64,000 nt of DNA. It comes from G965230615 sp965230615. Lineage in GTDB: Bacteria; Pseudomonadota; Gammaproteobacteria; HTCC5015. Shown here piece by piece: positions 17,376 through 25,300 of the stretch (position 1 is the first letter of the stretch; each line of letters starts with the position of its first letter). The notes beneath the pieces are model-generated. The model saw nothing but the letters and a program-made list of their open reading frames with translations. It did no database searches and was not told the origin of the DNA. The DNA lies in the NCBI GenBank assembly GCA_965230615.1, contig OZ246012.1, forward strand, positions 124,001-188,000, read 5' to 3'. Both the position numbers and the translations under genes were made by a program.

Positions 17376-18123
17376 TGATGCACTGACTTATCACCATTTT
17401 CGCTGTGAAAATGGTGATGGCTCAACTAAGGATTGGGCCATTGCTGCGGCATGTGACGGTGAGAAGATCTGGGTGCGCTATGGTGCAACCGGGCAAACAG
17501 CTCGCTTAAAGGAAATCCCTGTATCAAGTAAGGGAGGTGCGGCGAGCCAGATTGCTATGCGAATCGATGAAAAAATCAGTAAAGGTTATCGTGCAATCGG
17601 TCACGCGAAAGTAATCAATAATCGTTTGCAGTCGATTCAGACTATACCCGCGAACACTTTATATTGGGAATCAGTTGTTCCGTTTAATAGAGAACGACTG
17701 ATAGATGCTCTTAAAGAGATTGCCAGTAAACTCGGAGATGATATTCCTGGTATAAATATATCAGTATCAGCTTCAGGGCTTGTTGGAAGTTTTAACGGTG
17801 TTCCCTGGGAATTAGGTTATGAAAAGGATGGAGGTCTACTACCTGATAGCCGAGGCGGTGGAGTGATACTTAACTCTCAAGGGCCTTTACCCATTTTGAT
17901 TCTGATTGCCTTGCAACAGGTATTCCCGGATACAATTTGCTTCGCGAATTGTGACGGCAATACGGTTAAGCCGCAGGTTGCCAGAAACGACCCATATCTT
18001 GGGGCATCTGTGGAAGACTATGGTTTTGTTCAGACTATTGGAGCGCGTTTGAATCTATGTTTGGGAAAAATTAACCTGAATATAGGCGGCTCTTCTGATC
18101 AAAATCAGCCAATTTGGTTTTGA
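17368..18123 (+). CDS. WGR-like domain protein
   Basis: The 251 residues begin at the ATG at 17368, which overlaps the CobS-like stop (translational coupling), with TGGAG upstream. Residues about 5-80 (HFRCENGDGSTKDWAIAAAC...IWVRYGATGQTARLKEI) resemble a WGR domain, a nucleic-acid-binding fold found in PARPs and MolR-like bacterial proteins, although the Trp-Gly-Arg is changed to WVRYG. The C-terminal 150 residues are not recognised. Coupling to the AAA+ gene suggests a shared complex, perhaps a DNA-binding adaptor. Domain assignment is moderate and function is inference. Confidence 0.6.
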   Translation: MSNDALTYHHFRCENGDGSTKDWAIAAACDGEKIWVRYGATGQTARLKEIPVSSKGGAASQIAMRIDEKISKGYRAIGHAKVINNRLQSIQTIPANTLYWESVVPFNRERLIDALKEIASKLGDDIPGINISVSASGLVGSFNGVPWELGYEKDGGLLPDSRGGGVILNSQGPLPILILIALQQVFPDTICFANCDGNTVKPQVARNDPYLGASVEDYGFVQTIGARLNLCLGKINLNIGGSSDQNQPIWF

Positions 18124-18144
18124 TTATCATTGATAAATAAGTAT

Positions 18145-18382
18145 GAGTGTTCAAGATTTTACTCTTGAGCACTCTACTTTATCCAAAATATTAAGGTGAC
18201 TTTTGAAAGTATCTTTTTAAGATTTTTCCAAAAGTATTCCTTATTCAAAGTGCCAGCATTGCTGGTGTCTGAATAGTGGAAGCTGACCACTCAAAAACCC
18301 AGCCTGTTACCACACAATGTCGACGGGCATCTGTGTATTCCTAATCGCAATTAAAGCACAAGCTCTCTAAAAAGAGCTTGTG
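18145..18382 (+). promoter_or_regulatory. Structured leader L3 upstream of the DUF3150-like gene
   Basis: Stem GAGTGTTCAAGA (18145-18156) with TCTTGAGCACTC (18163-18174, one G-T), then TTTATCC, then AGTGG...CCACT (18275-18291), and a perfect 10-bp stem CACAAGCTCT/AGAGCTTGTG (18357-18382). The order stem, TTTATCC, GTGG-hairpin recalls L1 and L2, but CGGACTGG is missing. Confidence 0.4.
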
Positions 18383-18412
18383 GTTGATTTGCATTACATC
18401 GGAGGTATTCCA

Positions 18413-19456
18413 ATGTCTGAAATACATGTATTGGACAAAACCGTTTGTATTCATTTGTCGGCAACACTATGGAGTGGGCGACGACAACTGCGTGCAGACG
18501 ATTTAGGTTCTGAAGCAGGTAAACTTCCACCCGAAGATCTTGCCTCGCTTGGGTCACTAAAGTTATGTGATCCTGAAAAAATCACCCGACTTAACAGTAT
18601 TAAACGTGCTGCTGAGCGGGATTGTGAAAAAGTCTGTATGCGTTTTCTTGGTGGTTATGCAACGGAGCAGGGAAATGTTGCTGAACTTGATCAACAGCTT
18701 GCAAAGAGAAAAGCAGCGTTTCAAGCTCAAGCCAAATGTTTTGTTGATAGCCTGCATACGGATATTGAAGACTGGATCGTTAAGCATCCGCAATGGGAGC
18801 ATCTTATACGCAAAGCGTTACCTGATCCTGCTTATGTTTCCGGCCGTTTTAATTTTGAATACCGGATATTCAAAGTAGGCACAGCGGTTGATGACGATGA
18901 TGCTGGTTTGAATGATGGTTTGATCGCAGCAACCAATGGCTTGTCAGATCAGTTATTCCTGGAAATTGAAGCGGAAGCTAAAACTATCTGGAAAAGAACG
19001 TTTGAGGGGCGCGATATCGTAACACAAAAAGCTTTGCGACCTATTCGAGCCATTGTTACCAAACTTGAAGCCTTGCAGTTTATTGATAAACGTACGTTGC
19101 CCATTATTGAGCGTATTACCAGCGTGCTGGAGTCAATGCCTAAAGCAGGTAAGATTGAGGGTAATAATCTGTCTGCTCTGATTGGTTTGTTGCATCTGCT
19201 CTCTGATGCTCAACATATGAAAGACCATGGTGAGTCTGTACTAAAGCTAAAGCAAAATAGTCTGGACGATACTGAAAGTTCACTGGACTCTTGCATTGAC
19301 TGTACGAATGAAACTTTCATCGATACACAAGTAAATAATGAGGATCTGGTTGATTTAAATTCTGAAGATAAATCATCAGGCAGCATCTCAAATGCAGAAC
19401 CACAGAAGATTTTACCAGCTAAGCCTGAAAAAACTTCTGATGCCGTATGGCTTTGA
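18413..19456 (+). CDS. DUF3150-like protein
   Basis: The 347 residues start at the ATG at 18413 after a GGAGG. The N-terminal region (VLDKTVCIHLSATLWSGRRQLRADDLG) and the helical middle, with DPAYVSGRFNFEYRIFKVG, look like DUF3150 proteins found in conjugative elements beside CobS/CobT-like genes. The last 90 residues are acidic, Ser/Asp-rich and probably disordered. Molecular function is unknown; its position between the AAA+ and VWA genes suggests an adaptor of that complex. The VWA gene begins 14 bases after its stop. Confidence 0.65.
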   Translation: MSEIHVLDKTVCIHLSATLWSGRRQLRADDLGSEAGKLPPEDLASLGSLKLCDPEKITRLNSIKRAAERDCEKVCMRFLGGYATEQGNVAELDQQLAKRKAAFQAQAKCFVDSLHTDIEDWIVKHPQWEHLIRKALPDPAYVSGRFNFEYRIFKVGTAVDDDDAGLNDGLIAATNGLSDQLFLEIEAEAKTIWKRTFEGRDIVTQKALRPIRAIVTKLEALQFIDKRTLPIIERITSVLESMPKAGKIEGNNLSALIGLLHLLSDAQHMKDHGESVLKLKQNSLDDTESSLDSCIDCTNETFIDTQVNNEDLVDLNSEDKSSGSISNAEPQKILPAKPEKTSDAVWL

Positions 19457-19470
19457 GTGGGAGCATGACT

Positions 19471-21066
19471 ATGAATAGACACGCTCTTGTGATTCAACAT
19501 GCATTGCCAATTGTTGCAAAAGTTATCGGTAGAAAACTGGATGTACAAGTACAAATCGGTGGTGATCAGGCATGGACGGACGGCGAGGTTATCCATATTC
19601 CTGCGTTGCCACTGGATGATCCGGATATCGAAACTCTGGCGTTTGGTTACCTGGAGCATGAGGCTGGGCATGTTCGCTATAGTGAAGATGTGTCTGAACT
19701 GATTCAGTCACCTTTACATCAGGAAATTATGGAGGTTTTTGAAGATATTCGCATTGAACGTCTTATCGGTGCTGAATATCCTGGGTTTGCCTCTACTTTG
19801 AAGCGTCTGGTTAAAAAACTGGTTGATACGGAGGGCGTTTTTGAAGTTCCGGATGCTGATACTACGCCTGCGCTATGTTTGCAGCGTTATTTGCTTTACA
19901 GACTCAGAAGTCAGGTATTGCAACAATCAGCGCTCGATCCGGTAGCGGCCGCTACCGAAGTACATTTTCGGAAAATAATGCCCGAAGGTGTGGCAACCAG
20001 AATTGGTGCGGCAATTGGTCGTGTTCCTGCGGTTAAAAGCAGTTCGGATGCAGCTGAACTTGCTCTGGAAGTCATCAGGATTATTAAAGATGAAAAACAG
20101 AGTATCGAGGATCAACATTTGTCTGCTGAAAGTCAGCAGGCTGAAAAGCCTGCCGAGGCGTCTTCACAAGCTGCCGCTGAAACGTTGCAGCAATTGCTGG
20201 AAGCCGAAGCAGATGAGTTTGATAAAGGGCTCGGTGAGCAGGTGGGTGAAGCCTTGTCGGATGCCGCCAGTGACTGCAAGCGCCAGGGCCGAAACCGTAC
20301 AGCAGGAATGGGGCAGGCCTCAGAACCACTCGCAGTTAGAGGCGACTCCGGTATTGTTTTAAGTGAAGTGCGTCAAAGTACTACTGCGCTTAGCACCCGG
20401 CTTAAGGCTTTCCTTGAGGCTAGTCGTCATGTTAAGTGTGCTCACTCCAGCCATGGTTTGCAACTCAATGACCGTCGCCTTGTAAAAGCGGTATGCGGAG
20501 ATCCACGGATCTATCGTAAAAAAACCAAGCAGCGACAAGTAAATACTGTTGTGCAGTTGTTACTTGACCGTTCAGGCTCAATGAGAGGTGCAAGCATGGA
20601 CATTGCCCGAAGAGCCGCATTATCAGTAGCATCCTGTTTGGATGATATTTCTGGTATTCGTATTGCCGCGGCCGCTTTTCCCGGCCATAAGCATGAAGTT
20701 GAGCCGCTGACGTTGATGCATGAAAGCGTTAAAGCTACTGCCACTCGCTATGATAGAGTCAATGCGGATGGTGGCACGCCGCTGTTGCCGGCCATGCTAT
20801 GGGCTGTTGATCAATTACTGATGCAACAGGAACCGCGAAAAATACTGTTGGTCATAACAGACGGTGCACCGTCTCAAAAAGACGCGTGCTGCGAGACCAT
20901 AAAGCGTTGCACGGCTGGTGGCATTGAAATATTGGGTATAGGGATAGATGTGCCAAGTGTTAAAAATCTTTTCCCTATGTCTGAGTGTATTACGGATATC
21001 GGCGATTTGGCGCAGGCTATGTTTAGTTTGCTGCAACAGACGTTGCTTAAACAGCCTGTCGTTTGA
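19471..21066 (+). CDS. CobT-like VWA protein with HExxH motif
   Basis: The 531 residues carry a C-terminal von Willebrand A domain with MIDAS motif D366-x-S368-x-S370 (LLLDRSGSMRG) and the downstream NADGGTPL and ITDGAPS metal-site segments, as in CobT. The N-terminal part contains HEAGH (63-67), an HExxH metal-binding motif typical of zinc proteases, with acidic residues downstream (VFEDIRIER). Residues about 215-275 are low-complexity acidic. The start at 19471 is favoured by GGGAG 7 bases upstream; the ATG at 19465 is too close to it. It forms the VWA half of a MoxR-VWA pair with the AAA+ gene at 16380. Confidence 0.8.
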   Translation: MNRHALVIQHALPIVAKVIGRKLDVQVQIGGDQAWTDGEVIHIPALPLDDPDIETLAFGYLEHEAGHVRYSEDVSELIQSPLHQEIMEVFEDIRIERLIGAEYPGFASTLKRLVKKLVDTEGVFEVPDADTTPALCLQRYLLYRLRSQVLQQSALDPVAAATEVHFRKIMPEGVATRIGAAIGRVPAVKSSSDAAELALEVIRIIKDEKQSIEDQHLSAESQQAEKPAEASSQAAAETLQQLLEAEADEFDKGLGEQVGEALSDAASDCKRQGRNRTAGMGQASEPLAVRGDSGIVLSEVRQSTTALSTRLKAFLEASRHVKCAHSSHGLQLNDRRLVKAVCGDPRIYRKKTKQRQVNTVVQLLLDRSGSMRGASMDIARRAALSVASCLDDISGIRIAAAAFPGHKHEVEPLTLMHESVKATATRYDRVNADGGTPLLPAMLWAVDQLLMQQEPRKILLVITDGAPSQKDACCETIKRCTAGGIEILGIGIDVPSVKNLFPMSECITDIGDLAQAMFSLLQQTLLKQPVV

Positions 21067-21082
21067 TATTTAGTATGGATAA

Positions 21083-21111
21083 AACCCTCTGATGAATTTC
21101 ATCAGAGGGTT
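21083..21111. terminator. Bidirectional terminator between convergent operons
   Basis: AACCCTCTGATGA (21083-21095), loop ATT, perfect complement (21099-21111). It sits between the plus-strand VWA gene and the minus-strand defence operon, which end toward each other. Confidence 0.7.
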
Positions 21112-21133
21112 ACTTATACAAACAACGTCTTAG

Positions 21134-22387
21134 TTAAAGATAAAAAATTTCAGAAATTTTAGTGACGAGTATAAGTGGTAAATCAGGAGATGAGATATCT
21201 TCGGGGGTTGGATTTTCCAGTATACACGAAAGTATGCGTATTGATGTATTATCGTTTATTTCACCAAGTCGCTGAGCATCTTGTATAACCAGTATAACCT
21301 TATCATCAGTTGGGAGGGTATCGCTGAGTTCTACTTTAGCATCCCAGGTTTTAGGCCCTCGTCTATTTTTTATATTGACTTGAATATCTAAATAATGGAT
21401 GGGGTTAGTTTCAATTCCATTTTGATCGTTTAAATTTTTCCAATAATCGTTGCATAGATGCCGAACATTGCAGTGATTACAGCTTTCTAAAGAAAGTTGA
21501 ACTGTTGGTGGATTTTTTAAGATATTCTCTTTGGCTTCTTTTGATCTTGTTACAATATCATGACTAAAATTTTGCATCATGCTTTCAGTTAAAGGCTTTA
21601 CTTCAACTGGGCCTTGTGGGTATATCAAGGTAAGTTGATCAGCAATTCGTTTCTTGGGATTTCTGGCTTGGTCTTCATACCATAACCAAGCATATGTCTG
21701 AATTTGGAATTGATCGCTTTCTTTAGGTTGCCCTGTTTTATAATCTTTTATTGCACAGTGTTGGTCGGAGATATCAATCAGATCAATAAAGCCCTTCCAG
21801 TTTTTTGCGTTACTGGAAACATTTACTTCGGTATAAATGCCATTAGTTAGAGCTGTAATTTTTTTATCTGATTTTTTCGAATAATTTGTATATTGATTTT
21901 CTTTGCTTAGTGAAATGTCGCTTTGAATCAGTAAAGCCTGTACGAATGATCTGATTTCAGATAAAAATGTATCAAGCCTCTGAGAGAGATAGTTAATACT
22001 ATCCTGTGCTCTAGGGTTATTCTCATAGCTTGAAAATATTTTGGCTGAGGTATCTTTTATGATCTTGTTATAACCACCTACACGGCGCATAACATGTATT
22101 GCTGAGGCATCATTTAAAGCTGGACTGCCGGCTTGCCTTAATTCTCGCACAATAAACTCTAGCGTTTGGTGTACTATTCTGCCTTTCAGTGCTGCAATTG
22201 AAGGTTTTACAGGGTACCCTTTTCCATCCCAGACTTCAGTGTATTGTGCGTTTTTTAATGCCCAGCGTCTGGGGCAAGATTCAATATTTAGTAAGGTAGA
22301 TACACTAAAGTCTTCAGGCGCATCAGGCCAATTTGCAGGTGGTTTGGCGGAATTCCATTGGTTTGGTGCCGGCATTTCATTCGCCAA
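21134..22387 (-). CDS. Cas4/RecB-like PD-(D/E)XK nuclease (last gene of defence-like operon)
   Basis: The 417 residues show an intact RecB-family nuclease: Cys38 in ESCPRRW, His73 in GRIVHQTLE, Asp202 in KGFIDLID, Asp215-x-Lys217 in IKDYKTG, and QIQTYAW (228-234). C303, C306 and C312 with Cys38 fit a 4Fe-4S cluster as in Cas4 and AddB. It probably degrades or trims DNA delivered by the helicase. The start overlaps the helicase stop by 11 bases, implying translational coupling. The gene is distinct from the Cas4-like nuclease at 15017. It is the likely effector nuclease of the operon. Confidence 0.85.
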   Translation of the reverse strand: MANEMPAPNQWNSAKPPANWPDAPEDFSVSTLLNIESCPRRWALKNAQYTEVWDGKGYPVKPSIAALKGRIVHQTLEFIVRELRQAGSPALNDASAIHVMRRVGGYNKIIKDTSAKIFSSYENNPRAQDSINYLSQRLDTFLSEIRSFVQALLIQSDISLSKENQYTNYSKKSDKKITALTNGIYTEVNVSSNAKNWKGFIDLIDISDQHCAIKDYKTGQPKESDQFQIQTYAWLWYEDQARNPKKRIADQLTLIYPQGPVEVKPLTESMMQNFSHDIVTRSKEAKENILKNPPTVQLSLESCNHCNVRHLCNDYWKNLNDQNGIETNPIHYLDIQVNIKNRRGPKTWDAKVELSDTLPTDDKVILVIQDAQRLGEINDNTSIRILSCILENPTPEDISSPDLPLILVTKISEIFYL

Positions 22388-25300
22388 CCAAAGATAAAAT
22401 TTGCCTTGTTACATTAGGCAGATTTCTGCGTATTACTAATTCGTCGGCCGATTCGCAAATATAGCTGGTGCTTAAATCCATTAAATCATTTAGATTACTA
22501 TCAGCAAATACTTGCGGTGTTAAAGGATTGTTTACGCCAATGATATATTGCAGTCCATTATCCCGTGTAATTAAAATGGGGGCATAGGTATCCTCAAAGC
22601 CAGGAATTGATAATAATATATTTTTTTGTATCTTCAGCTTAGTGTTACTCTGCCTTTGTAGATCTTCGTATAACAATGAGGTTGCATTTTCAAGTCGTGC
22701 TTGATTAAGCGAGGGTATTTCCCCAAATAATAAGTATCGAAGCAAACTTGCGCCGATGTGTCGGTCAAGTAAGTCATGTTCAAATTTGTTTTTATAACTT
22801 CTCAGGCAGCGGTAACATGAACGGTCGCATTGATCAGGGCATCCTTCAAGCAGTTCAAGGGCCTTTTCCATTACTTGTATTCCTAATTCACCGATACGTC
22901 TAGCAAAACCTGCTCCGCCGGGAAGGGTGTCATATAAAAATATTTCAGAGATAAGCCCTTGTTGGCCGGGGTCGTTAACAGCAGGTCGGTATTCTGCTTG
23001 TAATTCCGTTGCCTCAAGCCCTAACAATTTGCAGCCTGCGTCTGCGATGGCCTCGCTTAATGTACGCATGGCTACATTAGTTGCTAAGTGGCCTGGACGA
23101 AGACGTACAGGGTCATCAACCTTAATTGAAATCAATAAAATATCACTCTTGAAATCGGTACCTAATACAATTCCCTGCGATGTGCGTCCACCAGGGCAGG
23201 TGTGATTGCGGTCAGGATAAGGTACGCGGTGAGCCCCAAGAACCTCTGAGTTTTGAGATGCGTATGGATCTATTAGTCCACATAATGTGCAATAGTTATA
23301 GCCTTCGTCTCTTGGCCCCCGATTGGTTACCAGTAAATTATCACGTAGACTGAAGGTTTTTAAATGTTTGTTTAACGCCGTCCAGTTTTTGTTGTCCTCT
23401 GGTGTTGGCGCCATCAGTTTTGCGCGTGTTGCATAGCTGCGTGCCGGCTGGTCATCCGGTGTGGTTTGTGCATTAAGATCAACGCGGTGGGCAAAGCCGG
23501 GTGGTCTAATCCATGTACGGGCTGGGCCTAATGTATTTTCACCACCACAGGCCTCACAGTCACGAACTTCTCCACGTTGCGCTTCTTCTAGAGTTGTTGT
23601 GATTGAGTGATGACAGACTTGGCATTCAAAGTAGAGACGTCTTTTTTGCCAAGCATCGTAACGATCCTGTTTCATCGTTGAGTATATCGCACCGGAACGC
23701 CATAACTTATTATCAATCCATACTTCTTTACCCGGTGCGTATTGGGTTAAAGCAACCGATAAACTTTGTGATGGCGTGTATGAAAATTCTGGATAGTATT
23801 CATTTGAATCCGGGGCGAATACATGAAATGTTGCAATATCGGTAGGGAATGCATATTTAGGAAGTACGCCTTTATACAGCATTCTATCTAGCAGGTTCTC
23901 ATTATCAGGCCGAACGGTTGGACGTTCCTCACCAGCCTCTTCGTTAACTTCCAGGCTTGCTTCTGCATTATGGGTTGTTTGATCTGATGTATCTTCACCT
24001 AGTGCAGTATTTAGTACTTCAATCATCTTGAGAGGCAAGTTATCAAGTAATTCGGACGACTGAATTTCGGCTGGTAACCAACTTTCTATATCGTTTTGTA
24101 ATTGATCTATATTCGTGGTTATCCAGTTAATAAAATCCCGTCGATTAAGATTGTTTTTGTCATTTAGAAAATCAGATACAGTGCCAAGCACTTCAAATAA
24201 TTGAGGTTGGTTTTCTGATGATGCCATATCAGGCAACTTTTCCCGATGGTAACATTGCAACAGATATGCGGTAACGTGACGCATTGTTATGTCGGTATTG
24301 TCCATCGTTAAACGAGGATCATCAACCTGACCACTGATCATTTGTTCCGGGAATGAAAAATAATGTTCATCATGGCTATCGGCACTGCCAAATGATGTAA
24401 CCGTGGCAACCGAGGTGCCGCGCCGACCAGCCCGACCAGCTCGTTGTTGATAGTTTGCTCTTGAAGGAGGCATGTTCCTTAATGCCACACCCGATAATGC
24501 GCCAATATCAATGCCTACTTCCATTGTTGTTGTACAGGAAAGGATATCAATGGCTGTACGTTCTCTACCGGATTCGTCTGGCCCTAGATCCACATCCTGA
24601 AATAGCAGCTCATGTTCCTCGGCTTTTGAAAATACATCGCTTGATTGTGATGAGTTTAGCTGTGCTGTATGTTCAGCAGCAACTAATGACATTGGCCGTC
24701 GACCGTTATTTAGAGCTTCAGTGGTGCTGGCACGATAAAATCCTTTTCGGGTTTTAAAAACCGGATGGGTCTCAGGGTCAATAATGTCAACAGTCGGTTG
24801 GCCGCAGTTAATGCAGCGTGTGTTACCAGGGAAAGGCCGTTGTGTAGTCCGGCAGGTACTACAGTAGCCCCATTCTCCCTCTATGTTGAGAGTTAATGTC
24901 TCGCCTTGCAGTCGATATTTTCTAGCTACTTGTTCGCAAAAAGTCCTCAATAAAACAGGTAACCAATTATCTTTAAATGATTTTTTGGCTTCCTTTGTTC
25001 CTAGAAAATTTTCAACAAGTCGAAAATTCCCCGAATGAGATTTAATTTCTGTTTGATACCAGGCATCAGGCATTGAACTTAGCCAAAAACCTTGTTTCGC
25101 GCTCCATGTTCGTAACCATAGTCGCGCAAGCGATAACTTTTGTTCATTTGATTCTGCAATACCTGGAATGTTTATCAGATTCTGTAATATTTGCGTTTGG
25201 GCAGGTGTTTCAATGACAGATGCTAACCCAAGAGACTCTAAACCATAGTACTTGTCCCGAATGCAAGTAATGATTGCATTCAACATAGACTCAGGAGGTC

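Noticed and set aside
16380..21066. True cobalamin biosynthesis (CobS/CobT cobaltochelatase)
   Set aside because: Only the ATPase and VWA-type subunits are similar; CobN and other cobalamin genes are absent, and extra WGR-like and DUF3150-like partners point to another role. The nearby B12-dependent reductase makes a link tempting but unsupported.
23603..23845. Plus-strand ORFs inside the large helicase gene
   Set aside because: They are antisense frames of a long, motif-rich coding sequence with no start signals.
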